The notes below the pieces were generated by a model. It made no database searches. It saw only the letters and a program-made list of their open reading frames with translations, and had not been told where the DNA came from. From Chryseobacterium sp. Leaf201 (lineage in GTDB: Bacteria; Bacteroidota; Bacteroidia; Flavobacteriales; Weeksellaceae), in assembly GCF_001421435.1 (NCBI RefSeq), contig NZ_LMKA01000090.1, forward strand, positions 1 to 47,017: a stretch of 47,017 nt of DNA, given 5' to 3'. The translations under genes and the position numbers were made by a program. Each line of letters begins with the position of its first letter. Position 1 is the first letter of the stretch. This document shows positions 32,177 through 42,001 of the stretch, piece by piece.

Positions 32177-33046
32177 TTATTTGTTATTAATAGTTTCCTG
32201 TACGCTTCCGCAAGTAAGCATTTTGGAGCCGTAATACGGATTTTTAATTGCTTCTTCTTTGCTTAGCCAATTTGCTCCTTTACCATTATTGTACATTGGG
32301 CAATGCTGATAATAAACAGGTGTTTCTTGTTTTGAAACTTTGGCTAATTCGTACATATTATTAGCCAGTAAAGCGAAAATTTCTCTTTGTTTGGTAACAT
32401 CTTTTGCTACTGCAATTTTTTCTGAATTAGCAGTTAAATCTTTCATTACTTTCATCCAAACGGTATGTTCTTCGTTGGAAAGTTTTGTCATTTCTACTGC
32501 TTTAATTGCTTTTATCAGTTCAGAAGCTTTTGCGGATGAAGTACCTGCGTCGGTTTTCACCAAAGCATCTTTCACAGAAAAATAATTATCGAAAACTGCT
32601 TTCAGTTGTGGTGCATTTTGGGTAGTTGTCATTTCTTTTGAGTTGTGGTTACCGTGTTCTGCTTTCATATCCATATTTGCAACTTCAACTTTTGCAACTG
32701 GTTTTAATTCTCTGTTGTATTGGCAGCATCCGGATAGTTTAGCATATACATCATCTGGAGCTAAAAATTTCTCGCTGTCGTACCCTGCTAAAGCAATACG
32801 TTTCAGTATTTCATCCTGGCTTGTTTTTTTATCATCGTATTTAAGTGTAGCCATTTTGGTGTCTTTATTCCATTCTACTGTGGCTACATTTTTTACGTTT
32901 CCTGCTTTTTCAATTGTGGTTTTACACATATCACAGTTACCATATATTTTTACGGTTTCTGTTTTTGCATTTTTGATTTGTGCAAAACTGTTTACTGCTG
33001 ATAGTAATACGGTGATTACCATCAATATTTTTGATATTGACTTCAT
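32177..33046 (-). CDS. HMA domain fused to DUF3347
   Basis: 289 aa from the Met at 33046 (MKSISKILMVITVLLSAVNS); a longer frame to 33112 adds a leader without sense. Signal peptide cleaved after NSFAQ. The HMA copper-binding domain (about 25-95) carries the CxxC motif in YGNCDMCKTTIEKA. A second Cys pair (SGCCQYNREL) follows, then DUF3347 (about 135-285), ending in HCPMYNNGKGANWLSKEEAI and MLTCGSV. Probably a periplasmic copper chaperone. The second gene of the copper operon. Confidence 0.88.
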   Translation of the reverse strand: MKSISKILMVITVLLSAVNSFAQIKNAKTETVKIYGNCDMCKTTIEKAGNVKNVATVEWNKDTKMATLKYDDKKTSQDEILKRIALAGYDSEKFLAPDDVYAKLSGCCQYNRELKPVAKVEVANMDMKAEHGNHNSKEMTTTQNAPQLKAVFDNYFSVKDALVKTDAGTSSAKASELIKAIKAVEMTKLSNEEHTVWMKVMKDLTANSEKIAVAKDVTKQREIFALLANNMYELAKVSKQETPVYYQHCPMYNNGKGANWLSKEEAIKNPYYGSKMLTCGSVQETINNK

Positions 33047-33141
33047 TTTGAAAATTTTAAAATTAATAAGATATATAAAAGGATTGCGAAAACCGGATTT
33101 AGTTCTCGACAAGACGTAACTGTGGCTAACAAGCCATAGTT

Positions 33142-33534
33142 TTATCCTATTTTAGGCGGTTGCCAAAAAGAATGGTAACCCGAAGAATAATAGGTTTGTT
33201 TGAAACCGAATTTTTGCGTTTTAATTTCTGCAAAGTGGTTTTCTGTTTTTATATCTACCAGTATAGGTAAACTTAATGGAGATGAAGAAGTGCTACATTT
33301 GCAAGAACTGTGTTTACACTTACCGTTGCAGTCGTGACCATCGTTGCACTTAGTACAGGACTTATCCTTACATCTGCTTTTATGTTCTGATTTTGAATAT
33401 TGATCTTTAGAGCAACTTTTCTGTTCTGTATTAGCTGTTTTTTTTGCACAAGCATAGCTTAAGCTTGGAATTAGAAAAAAGCCCAAACATAGTAAGATAA
33501 TAAAGCTGATATGTTTACTAAAAGTTTTCAACAC
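33142..33534 (-). CDS. Exported Cys-rich metallothionein-like protein ending in WQPPKIG
   Basis: 130 aa, apparently with a GTG start. Signal peptide (HISFIILLCLGFFLIPSLSY), then a Cys/His/Lys-rich segment of about 60 residues with roughly a dozen Cys in CxxC, CxC and CxxxC spacing (KDKSCTKCNDGHDCNGKCKH, then CKCSTSSS). The tail contains HSFWQPPKIG, shared with the small protein at 14474-14800. Likely binds Cu(I) in the periplasm. First gene of the copper operon. The promoter's minus-7 box ends 2 nt before the GTG, so the mRNA is probably leaderless. Confidence 0.7.
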   Translation of the reverse strand: MLKTFSKHISFIILLCLGFFLIPSLSYACAKKTANTEQKSCSKDQYSKSEHKSRCKDKSCTKCNDGHDCNGKCKHSSCKCSTSSSPLSLPILVDIKTENHFAEIKTQKFGFKQTYYSSGYHSFWQPPKIG

Positions 33535-33536
33535 AA

Positions 33537-33544
33537 CAAAATTA
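33537..33544 (-). promoter_or_regulatory. Minus-7 element of the copper operon
   Basis: TAATTTTG on the minus strand, a perfect TAnnTTTG. The expected start point (about 33533) falls on the GTG start codon of the first gene. No clear minus-33 box. The remaining gap to 33678 shows nothing else. Confidence 0.5.
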
Positions 33545-33678
33545 TGAAATTATTTCTTTTTGATAGTTATAATATGATTATTTTAATTAAGTAAATGCAA
33601 TAAGAGAGCTGGATTTGTTATCATTGGCAAAGTATGATGGTAATTATTTGATAATTCTTAATAAAATAGAATTTAATA

Positions 33679-34492
<814 letters not shown>

Positions 34493-34599
34493 CTTATGTG
34501 ATGATTTGAATAATTTTCAAGTTCAATATTATATAAGAAATCATACAATGGTACTATTACCAAACTTTAAATAGTAATAATTTTAAATTTAAACTATAA

Positions 34600-34628
34600 A
34601 AAGGCTCAACCAATTTGGTTGAGCCTTT
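34600..34628. terminator. Terminator between PAP2 and the XRE gene
   Basis: AAAGGCTCAACCA / TGGTTGAGCCTTT, a near-copy of the hairpin at 22693-22730, and likewise followed by a second hairpin (AAGTAATT...AATTACTT, about 34636-34657). Convergent genes end on both sides. Confidence 0.7.
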
Positions 34629-34665
34629 CCTATGAAAAAGTAATTATCCCGAATTACTTATATTT

Positions 34666-35067
34666 TTATTTATTGATAAGCTTTTCAAGCCTATCCATCA
34701 TTTCTTCTTTTTCTTTCAACATTCTTTCATACAGAGAAATCTTTTCTTCGTGTAGTTTGATAATTTCTTGCAATGGATTGACATTGTAAGTACCTCCTGA
34801 ATTACCTATGAATGCTTCATCGTTAAATGTATTTGAAATGATATTAATTGCCTGCTCTTCATCAAAGTTTTGAAAAGCTTCTACCGGAATTTTCAATACT
34901 TCAGAAATCTTTTTCAACAAAGGATCTTCAATAATTTCTTTCTGTTCAAGCAGAGAAATTTTCTTTTGATTCCATTCATTAACCAAGTCAAGAGCTAAAG
35001 CTTCCTGCTTAATGCCCAGCATTTCTCTAAAGCGTTTTACATTTCGTCCCTGATGTATTTTCTGTTC
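34666..35067 (-). CDS. XRE-family HTH regulator with coiled-coil tail
   Basis: 133 aa from the Met at 35067 (MEQKIHQGRNVKRFREM); a start at 35109 would add 14 residues. HTH at about 8-60 (GRNVKRFREMLGIKQEALAL, then KKISLLEQKEIIEDPLLKKI), a middle domain (AFQNFDEEQAINIISNTFND) and a charged C-terminal coiled coil (ISLYERMLKEKEEMMDRLEK). Proteins of this plan are common regulators in Bacteroidota accessory regions. It is divergent from the three-gene operon at 35249-38168, with several TATCC boxes between. Confidence 0.8.
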   Translation of the reverse strand, partial: EQKIHQGRNVKRFREMLGIKQEALALDLVNEWNQKKISLLEQKEIIEDPLLKKISEVLKIPVEAFQNFDEEQAINIISNTFNDEAFIGNSGGTYNVNPLQEIIKLHEEKISLYERMLKEKEEMMDRLEKLINK

Positions 35068-35145
35068 CATAGCGGTTATCAAATTTTGAAGGCCTAAAGA
35101 TAAAGCCATTTCTATTAAATCGTCTGAAATGTAAAGTTAAAAAAT

Positions 35146-35214
35146 TATCCTGTAAAATATCCATTTCAGTAGATGTAATATCCAATTTCTGTATTGATTA
35201 TCCACTTTGGATAA
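35146..35214. promoter_or_regulatory. Four TATCC boxes between divergent genes, candidate operator array
   Basis: TATCC occurs at about 35146, 35158, 35179 and 35199, three of them as TATCCA; the last is part of an inverted repeat TTATCCA-CTT-TGGATAA (35198-35214). They lie in the 180-bp region between the XRE gene and the plus-strand operon and are likely bound by that XRE protein. Confidence 0.5.
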
Positions 35215-35248
35215 CGGTAATTCGTACCAAGATAAAACTTTAAATATT

Positions 35249-35803
35249 ATGAAAAAGAAAAAAATAGATTTTGAAGCTGAGTTCTGGGACAGCCATCAAA
35301 AGCATTCCTGTTTGACACTGATAGATGCATTTTTTCAGATGGATTTTCTGTCCGCTGTAAGAGAAAGACTAAATGATGTGATAAACTATTCAACGAAATG
35401 CGAAGTACTGATGAAGGATGATCCTTCGCTCATCTTTCATTATTACCTCTGTATGCGCTCATTTATTAGGGCAAGTTATGTATTACAATTCGAAGCAAAA
35501 AGATGGAAAGTGAAACGTCCCCCAAAGTTTCCATCCAGATTACTTCAAGGTTCGCTTTCGGATGAAGAATACCGCAATCCGTTTCTTGTCTTTCAAAAGG
35601 CGTTTAAAGAGTTTACTCTACAAGAATTTGAGTATTTCAATACGCAGATTGTTTATTTCTCATTAGGTGCATATTCTGATGAACCTGAAACAAATATCGT
35701 TACTCTTTTTATCCATCTTAATAAAATGCTTGATTCAGCGCAGATCATTCGTGAAAGAGGCGTAAAGAAAATAAAGGATAAAAAAACCACATCCTCAGAA
35801 TAA
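35249..35803 (+). CDS. Uncharacterised protein A of the XRE-controlled operon (184 aa)
   Basis: Start at the ATG at 35249 (MKKKKIDFEAEFWDSHQKHS); a frame from 35207 would overlap the operator boxes. All-helical, cytosolic, no membrane segment. Conserved-looking stretches: CLTLIDAFFQMDFLSAVRER, SFIRASYVLQFEAKRWKVKR, NTQIVYFSLGAYSDEP. I recognise no family. First of three genes in the same direction, divergent from an XRE regulator. Confidence 0.65.
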   Translation: MKKKKIDFEAEFWDSHQKHSCLTLIDAFFQMDFLSAVRERLNDVINYSTKCEVLMKDDPSLIFHYYLCMRSFIRASYVLQFEAKRWKVKRPPKFPSRLLQGSLSDEEYRNPFLVFQKAFKEFTLQEFEYFNTQIVYFSLGAYSDEPETNIVTLFIHLNKMLDSAQIIRERGVKKIKDKKTTSSE

Positions 35804-35872
35804 TTTATCCCTTGAAAAGCATTAGATACCTGACAATTACTGACCAACTTTATTTCACTAAAAAATTTTAAT

Positions 35873-36514
35873 ATGAGAGATAAAGAAAAAACAATCGGAA
35901 GAATCATAGACTCGATGGAAAAGGTTGATATAACTTTTAGATTGTTGTCAGATGAGAGGCAGATAGATGAACTTAATAAAGGTATTTATCTACTTATGGA
36001 TAAATTGGGAAGTGAAGACATAAATGTACTTTTTGACCGATATCCTAGATTGATACAAAAGTATAGTATCAAAGAAATGTTTTCAGGAAATGTTGAAATT
36101 CCAAATATTGACCCACATAGCTTAAAGATTGCCGGATTACTTACCTGCCTGCAATTTTTGGTCTCAAGTTTTACCGATTTTATAGATGAATTTGGCAATA
36201 GCCTTCCTTTGAAGGAAACTAAAAATAGTAATTCATATCAAGCCGAAAACTATATCATTAGTTCAATTCCTTTGGATGATTATTTAAAAGAGCTTTTTCT
36301 GGGTATCCTCTCTGTTACTGGCGAAGAATACTACCAAAAATTTCTCAAAAAGATTGGCGATCCAGATTTTACTATTGATGATATTCTAAAAATTGAGAAA
36401 GATAAAGAATTACAGGAGTATATTGATTTAATGGTGTGGTTCTCCTTAATCCGAGTGTTTCTTGAGGCTATTTACTTCTACTTTAATGTCGAAAATCACA
36501 ACTCAAAAATTTAA
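35873..36514 (+). CDS. Uncharacterised protein B of the XRE-controlled operon (213 aa)
   Basis: Helical protein without signal peptide. The regions ERQIDELNKGIYLLMDKLGS, LLTCLQFLVSSFTDFIDEFG and LKELFLGILSVTGEEYYQKF suggest a bundle fold. Its stop codon lies 4 nt before the ATG of the large third gene, so these two are coupled. Family unknown. It may be a regulator or partner of the third protein. Confidence 0.65.
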   Translation: MRDKEKTIGRIIDSMEKVDITFRLLSDERQIDELNKGIYLLMDKLGSEDINVLFDRYPRLIQKYSIKEMFSGNVEIPNIDPHSLKIAGLLTCLQFLVSSFTDFIDEFGNSLPLKETKNSNSYQAENYIISSIPLDDYLKELFLGILSVTGEEYYQKFLKKIGDPDFTIDDILKIEKDKELQEYIDLMVWFSLIRVFLEAIYFYFNVENHNSKI

Positions 36515-36518
36515 TAAA

Positions 36519-38168
36519 ATGAAAACTTCAAATCAACTTTTATTCTCAAAACTCGAAAACGAATTTTTAGAAGATGCCATCAAACAGCTTAACCAAAATT
36601 ATATTATCATTCAGATATTTTATAACAAAAGCATACATTCTCAGGATTCCCATCTAATTATACATTTGGAACACAAGACGGATATTGATAACTTAAAACA
36701 AAAACACTGGATCAAAAAAGCCTACTCTGAACATAAAGTACACATCCATTTATTTTACAATACTCAACTCCATCAAAAGTTTGATTCAGGACATCCCTTT
36801 GTCGAATTTTACTGCAAACCATCAGCCTTGATATATCAAAATGAGCAGTTTGGAAATCACCTTTTGATTGACAGAAATTGGAAGAAGTTTAATAAAAAGT
36901 TTGAAAATTATAAGGAAAGATTTTACAACGATCACAATATATTGCTGTCTCAAACCCGTGAATTTATTAAGGATGAATCGTTTGTAAGTGTTTTCCTCAG
37001 CTATGAAAAGGTGATTAGGTATGACTTGGAATATCTTGAAAATCTATATAAAGGATCTTCCTCTGATACAAAAAACCTGCACGAGCGTATTTATCATTTA
37101 ATACCCTACGCTCCTGAGATTCAAAAATATTTTATAAAACAAAATGGAAAGGAGTACTATCTGATCAGTTTATTTGACAAAGCAAAAATGTCAGCTCGTG
37201 AGGATGAACTTATGTATGATAATGAATTCTTTGAAGCCATCGGCATTGCAGAAGAAAGTATTTTCAGGATGATAGAAATACGCTTAGAAGAGTTAAAAAT
37301 ACACATCAAAAAATCAACTAGTAATATTGCAATACATACGGAAATAGCGGATGATTTGGTACATCAGAATGATAAAATCCTTGATAAGGCGGTTGAAGTA
37401 ATTGTAAAATCTGAAAATACAGAAGAGATTTACCTATTTCATAAATCTACATACGGTAATAGTAAGATTTATTATCTGCTCGTAATTGCTCATAATGTGA
37501 GTAACGAAAAACTGAAAGATATACAGTATTATCTCAGAAATAAATCTGGGAAACAATATGATTTTGTATTGATCAGTCACGACCGATATTGGATTCAGCA
37601 ACACCTATACAAATACCAAAATTTCTTTGCAAACATAATGCAGGGTAAAAACAGGATTTATGCTTCTAATCAATATCATCCTGAGCCACATTGGCAGTTT
37701 CCATATATTCTGGAACAAGACCTGAATTGTTATTATAAATCAGCAAAAGGCAATGGCTTACAGTTTTTAGCTATTGTTGGAAATGAAAGCGGAAACCATC
37801 AGGGAATACCTTTTCTTTTCGCTTTATTCTTCCTTTCGTTTTGCAGAACCTACATTTTTGTAAAGCTTTGCTATATGCCTAATTATTTGTCCTTTCAATC
37901 ATTGTGGCAACTATGTCTATACGGCAATCCTGATCTGATACGCTATCAATATTTATTTGATGGATTCCTGCTGAAAATTATTCCAACTTTGGAATACCAT
38001 AAGATTCTGCGCCATAAGTTTACTTGTCTTGATAAGGAAGTAGTGGATCAAATGAAAACTCTTGTGGAAAAGCTGATGAATGAACTTGATGAATTGGTCA
38101 AAAAAGAAGGATTTATCGATAAAATAAAAAAGGATTTTGAAAAATTTACATCTGAACTACATATGTAG
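36519..38168 (+). CDS. Large uncharacterised protein C, possible duplicated nucleotidyltransferase-like domains (549 aa)
   Basis: Start chosen at the ATG at 36519, right after the stop of gene B. Two halves carry a similar beta-strand pattern: residues about 15-110 (NYIIIQIFYNKSIHSQDSHL, later KVHIHLFYNTQLHQKF) and about 315-410 (EEIYLFHKSTYGNSKIYYLL, later FVLISHDRYWIQQHLYKY). This looks like a duplication of a nucleotidyltransferase-type fold, but the usual GS...DxD catalytic motif is not clear. A helical region lies between and after them; the C-terminus is a Lys-rich coiled coil. Cytosolic. The function is unknown; a HEPN/NTase-type stress or defence module is one possibility. Confidence 0.6.
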   Translation: MKTSNQLLFSKLENEFLEDAIKQLNQNYIIIQIFYNKSIHSQDSHLIIHLEHKTDIDNLKQKHWIKKAYSEHKVHIHLFYNTQLHQKFDSGHPFVEFYCKPSALIYQNEQFGNHLLIDRNWKKFNKKFENYKERFYNDHNILLSQTREFIKDESFVSVFLSYEKVIRYDLEYLENLYKGSSSDTKNLHERIYHLIPYAPEIQKYFIKQNGKEYYLISLFDKAKMSAREDELMYDNEFFEAIGIAEESIFRMIEIRLEELKIHIKKSTSNIAIHTEIADDLVHQNDKILDKAVEVIVKSENTEEIYLFHKSTYGNSKIYYLLVIAHNVSNEKLKDIQYYLRNKSGKQYDFVLISHDRYWIQQHLYKYQNFFANIMQGKNRIYASNQYHPEPHWQFPYILEQDLNCYYKSAKGNGLQFLAIVGNESGNHQGIPFLFALFFLSFCRTYIFVKLCYMPNYLSFQSLWQLCLYGNPDLIRYQYLFDGFLLKIIPTLEYHKILRHKFTCLDKEVVDQMKTLVEKLMNELDELVKKEGFIDKIKKDFEKFTSELHM

Positions 38169-38180
38169 TAATTGAATGTA

Positions 38181-38208
38181 AAAATCGGTGGTAGTGTTCA
38201 CCGATTTT
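38181..38208 (+). terminator. Terminator of the three-gene operon
   Basis: AAAATCGGTG (38181-38190) / CACCGATTTT (38199-38208), 8-nt loop, T-rich tail. Confidence 0.8.
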
Positions 38209-38507
38209 CAATTTTAGGGAGCATAAGTTCAGCTCCAACCGACCGTAGATTTGATTATACAAAAAAAGAGGTGAAAATAATGGAAGAGACAGAAAAGGAT
38301 GTGTAAAATTGCGTCAAGAAGTAGGCTTAAATCTTTTCTATTTGAATATTATGGTATCAAGTGATCAACAAAACGTACTACTGAAGGTGTAGAAAAATAA
38401 GAACTTAATAGTAGACCCATAAAATAGTGTTATAGTGGATTTTAATTTTAAAATCAATGCTTTTGCTTTGTATTAAAGTATTCCTTACCTTCGTAATCGA
38501 AGACAAA

Positions 38508-38535
38508 GTCTCTCGCACTGCGAGGGGCTTTTTTT
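38508..38535 (+). terminator. Isolated terminator in a gene-poor stretch
   Basis: CTCGC-ACT-GCGAG followed by GGGC and seven T. No gene ends near it, so it may remain from a lost gene. The stretch 38216-39000 otherwise holds only degenerate short frames, such as one around 38718-38850 that reads as a broken small protein. Confidence 0.6.
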
Positions 38536-39006
38536 GTGGCATATATCAAGATATTTTGGTTTAAAAGAAGTTTTTAACGGGTGTCGATATCTTGCAGAAC
38601 AGACTGTATTGCGAAAATTTATCTTCAAATTATAAATAGTGCATCACAACTTTATTTAAAGTTATGAAATAATATGTAAAGCCTTTATTAATATTAATTA
38701 CAGAGAAGTGATAATTTATGTCCTTTCAGAAAATATTTGACTTTGGAAGTTTGAGCATTGATTTTTTTAGAGGAGCTGGAGGAATTTAGCAAACTTACTT
38801 TTAGTAAGGTCAAAGATAGAAAAGAGAAATTAATCAAAAAGGCAAAAGGTTAAATGGCTTGTATTTTAGTGCCGGCAGTTTTTCCGGATGAAAACCCTGA
38901 GCAATAAAATTGTTTAAAAAAGTTTTCTCCAAAAGTGATCTTTTGAGAATAACGTTAATATTTATAATAGAGACAAATTAATTAAAACAAAATAAATTTT
39001 TAAATT

Positions 39007-39141
39007 ATGATTAGTACATTTAGTATTGTAGTGGTGATCGGATTGTTTATCCTTTTCACAGTGGGAATTCTCGGAAAGAGAAAATTTAAGGGATTCATTG
39101 AATATGAATCTTTTAAAATGGGGATTGAGGCGGAGGATTAA
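39007..39141 (+). CDS. Small single-span membrane protein (44 aa)
   Basis: ATG at 39007 to TAA at 39139-39141. One membrane helix (FSIVVVIGLFILFTVGILGK), then a basic-to-acidic tail ending in GIEAED. A clean terminator starts 14 nt after the stop, which argues that this is a real transcribed gene. The family is unknown to me. Such small proteins can be type I toxins or regulators of membrane complexes, but there is no evidence for either here. Confidence 0.5.
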   Translation: MISTFSIVVVIGLFILFTVGILGKRKFKGFIEYESFKMGIEAED

Positions 39142-39154
39142 CCGTTTTAATTTT

Positions 39155-39182
39155 AGATCAGGTTGGACTTCTGATCTTTTTA
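39155..39182 (+). terminator. Terminator after the 44-aa gene
   Basis: AGATCAG (39155-39161) / CTGATCT (39171-39177) and a T-run. Confidence 0.75.
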
Positions 39183-39392
39183 TTTCACTGAATTATGTTT
39201 TTTTACAGAAAAACGATCGTTTTTTGAGATTATTTTAATTTCACGGTTATTTTTTCAACTCTATTCATAAAAATACAGACTTTTAAAATGGCGAAAATGA
39301 TTAAAGAATAAAAACAAATCTGCGAAAAAATTGCTTCAAGAAATGTACACTAATTGTAATAATAGCTAATACCACTACCAGTTATAGAGTGT

Positions 39393-39679
39393 TCAGTAAA
39401 TCAAAGTAAACCCAATAATTGCTATTGACATTAATAATCCAAATGTTCTTGGTAATAAAAGCAATAACATTATAAAAGAACATCCGACTAAAAAGAAACA
39501 TATCAAAACAAAATGTATCCAAATATTAAAATCTTATCCTTGCTTCTCTTGTTCCAAAAAATTATTAAAAAAATGGCTAAAATTGAACTACAAAATAATG
39601 TAAAAGCTAACCACTCTTTGTCTGTATTTATAAAAGCGAATATGAATTCGCCTTTCAAATTAGAATAAAATTCAATCAT
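39393..39679 (-). pseudogene. Frameshifted small membrane protein gene
   Basis: Minus-strand ATG at 39679. The frame reads MIEFYSNLKGEFIFAFIN, then a membrane helix (LFCSSILAIFLIIFW), to a stop at 39503-39505. Shifting frame, a second membrane part (CFFLVGCSFIMLLLLLPRTF) continues to a stop at 39393-39395. The total of 287 nt is not a multiple of three, so one frameshift is needed. The ATG overlaps (ATGA) the end of a second remnant upstream (39676 to about 39771; C-terminus FTEKYFEDNPEVKKRVEELG). Both are decayed genes. The gap 39772-39971 shows nothing convincing. Confidence 0.5.
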
Positions 39680-39971
39680 CCTAATTCTTCAACACGTTTT
39701 TTAACTTCGGGATTGTCCTCAAAATATTTTTCGGTAAACCTCAATACTTTTGTCTGGTTCGTATATGTATGGCGAAAATTTCACTTTCAGTTGTGTTGTT
39801 AAAAAGTGGTTAAGGTTCCGCCGCTTCTCGTCAGTTGCCAAGTTCGGAACTTTTTATTTTCTGTTAAAGATAAAAATTCTTGCGAAACGCAAACGAGAAC
39901 TTACCACAAAATTCGCAATTGCGAGAAACGGCTGTTAGTGGATAGCCCTTTTACCTTTTTTAGGAAATTTA

Positions 39972-40946
39972 TTAATTCTGAATACTATATATTATTTTCT
40001 TTTCAGAAAGATTAACTACACTAATAGATAAATCTTTGTTTAGTACAAATACATTTTTACCGTTTTTAGAGTAAACAATCGCTTGTCTTGGTTCATTAAA
40101 TCCTGTTATCACTCCAATATTAGTTAGTGTTGATACATCAATTATTGAAAGAGAATTATCTTCCTTATTTCCACTCAATAAAATGTTTTCATCTGAAGAT
40201 AATGATGCGCCATAAGGATCTTTGCCTACAGAAATTGTTTGAGCGATTATACCTGTATTTAAATTAACTACTGCAATGGAATTGGAACCACTATTAGCAG
40301 CAAATAATGTTTCACCATCTTTAGTAATAGAGATAGCTCTTATTTTGCTAAAACCAGTAATAGTTGTATCGATTTTTAAAGTTGCTGCGTCCACAACCGA
40401 AATAGCGTCGCTGGCAAAATTGGTCACGTAAATCTTTGTATTTGTTGCGTTTAATTTAATACCTTGTCTTGGTTCGGCAAAACCTGTTATTATTTTTTTT
40501 ACCGATTTACTTGAAAGGTCAATTACCGTTACGGTATTTGTTGCCTCATTATTAATATAAATTTCTTGACCATTGTTGCTAATTGCTGAACCAAATGCTC
40601 CAAAGCCTACCGCATATTTTTCAATGATTTTAAATTTCTTTGTTTCCAGTACAGTTAAAAATCCGGTACTGCTGTCAGTGATGTAAAACTTCATTCCATC
40701 AGGCGAAAAAATGATGTTTCTTGGACTAATGAATCCAAATATCTTTTTTATTAATTTATGAGATTTTAGATTATAAACACTTACGAAATTTACGTCGCTG
40801 TTTGATGCTAATGCAATATTTTCGGTTGGACTTATTGCTAAAGAATTATTTTTTATGTTACCGTCAAAGATTTGTTGCGCTTGAGTTTTGGTAGCAATAA
40901 TACTAAAGAATAGTATTAACATTCCAATTTTGAATTCATTTTTCAT
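39972..40946 (-). CDS. YncE-like beta-propeller protein (YVTN-type repeats), exported
   Basis: 324 aa. Signal peptide (IGMLILFFSIIATKTQAQQ). About seven repeats of roughly 40 residues with the pattern SLSIIDVSTLTNIGVITGFN / TVTVIDLSSKSVKKIITGFA, each a blade of a beta-propeller with V-x-N/D-x-x-x motifs. Such proteins act extracytoplasmically, often as binding or scaffold proteins; no catalytic motif is visible. Last gene of the lysR-yeiH cluster, 12 nt after yeiH. Confidence 0.82.
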   Translation of the reverse strand: MKNEFKIGMLILFFSIIATKTQAQQIFDGNIKNNSLAISPTENIALASNSDVNFVSVYNLKSHKLIKKIFGFISPRNIIFSPDGMKFYITDSSTGFLTVLETKKFKIIEKYAVGFGAFGSAISNNGQEIYINNEATNTVTVIDLSSKSVKKIITGFAEPRQGIKLNATNTKIYVTNFASDAISVVDAATLKIDTTITGFSKIRAISITKDGETLFAANSGSNSIAVVNLNTGIIAQTISVGKDPYGASLSSDENILLSGNKEDNSLSIIDVSTLTNIGVITGFNEPRQAIVYSKNGKNVFVLNKDLSISVVNLSEKKIIYSIQN

Positions 40947-40958
40947 ATTTTTAATTTA

Positions 40959-41924
40959 TTAGTTTGTTAAAGTTGTTACAGCCCAAAGTGCAGCAGTTGC
41001 TATAATCACCCATAGAATTACACCTTGAATTAATGGTTTAAATCCAACAGAAGATATTGTTTTTCTGTTCAATCCACATCCTATTAAAAACAAGGTAAGC
41101 GTTAATCCTGCTTTTGCAATATTAGTTAAATAATGATTGTATTGTTGAACAAAAGGAATATAGGTATTTGCAATCATTGCAAGAACAAATAATCCAATAA
41201 AGTAAGGAATTTTTATTTTACTTTCTTTATTTTTAAAAATAAAAGTTGATAAAAAAGCAACAGGAATTATCCATAATGCTCGTGCTAATTTAACAGTTGT
41301 AGCAATCTCTAAAGCTTGCGGACCATATTTACTTGCTGCACCTACAACTGAACTGGTATCGTGAATAGCAATTGCACACCACATTCCAAATTGTGATTGT
41401 GATAAATTTAACTGATGCCCAATAAAAGGAAATAAAAATAAGGCTGCAGAATTTAGAATAAATATGGTTCCTAATGCAACCGATATCTGTTTTTCCTCTG
41501 CCTTTATTACAGGAGAAATAGCAGCAATAGCACTTCCACCACAAATGGCTGTTCCAGCTGATATTAAATAAGAAGTCTTTTTTTCTATCTTTAAAAACTT
41601 ACCCATAAAGAAACCAATTACTAATGTTCCAATAATAGAAACTATTGTAAATAAAATACCTTCTTTACCCGCTTTTAATGCACTTGTAACATTCATTCCA
41701 AAGCCCAAACCAACAACAGAAACCTGTAACAATATATGAGTTGCTTTATGATTTAGATGTAAATATGGATGTCCAATAAATTGCGCAATTATTAAACCCA
41801 TAAGTAAGGCAATCGGCGGTGATATTAATGGAGACAAGCAGAGTACAACTGCTAATAAAAAAATCACTTCTCTAGTGGTTATACTTTTGTCTAATAAATT
41901 TTTGAATCCTTTTTGATTTTCCAT
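40959..41924 (-). CDS. yeiH: YeiH-family (UPF0324) membrane protein, putative sulfate exporter
   Basis: 321 aa, about ten membrane helices. Family signatures: LMGLIIAQFIGHPYLHLNHK, VSVVGLGFGMNVTSALKAG, the loop GTAICGGSAIAAISPVIKAE and AIHDTSSVVGAASKYG. The family is annotated as putative sulfate exporters, with no firm biochemical proof known to me. A LysR regulator gene lies upstream in the same direction, the usual yeiE/yeiH-like pairing. Confidence 0.88.
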   Translation of the reverse strand: MENQKGFKNLLDKSITTREVIFLLAVVLCLSPLISPPIALLMGLIIAQFIGHPYLHLNHKATHILLQVSVVGLGFGMNVTSALKAGKEGILFTIVSIIGTLVIGFFMGKFLKIEKKTSYLISAGTAICGGSAIAAISPVIKAEEKQISVALGTIFILNSAALFLFPFIGHQLNLSQSQFGMWCAIAIHDTSSVVGAASKYGPQALEIATTVKLARALWIIPVAFLSTFIFKNKESKIKIPYFIGLFVLAMIANTYIPFVQQYNHYLTNIAKAGLTLTLFLIGCGLNRKTISSVGFKPLIQGVILWVIIATAALWAVTTLTN

Positions 41925-42001
41925 CTTACTTTATATATTATTGTTAGTACAAATTTCTTGAAATAAAGGATATGTTGGAAATTGTAAAAAGTTATGCGTC
42001 A

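Noticed and set aside
38770..38786. Sequence GAGGAGCTGGAGGAATT similar to the attachment core
   Set aside because: It lies inside a degenerate coding frame (EELEEF) and lacks the terminator hairpin and TAGCACC repeat seen at the real cores.
39750..40015. Two overlapping plus-strand frames of about 60-70 codons
   Set aside because: Low-complexity translations, mutual overlap, and overlap with the end of the beta-propeller gene.
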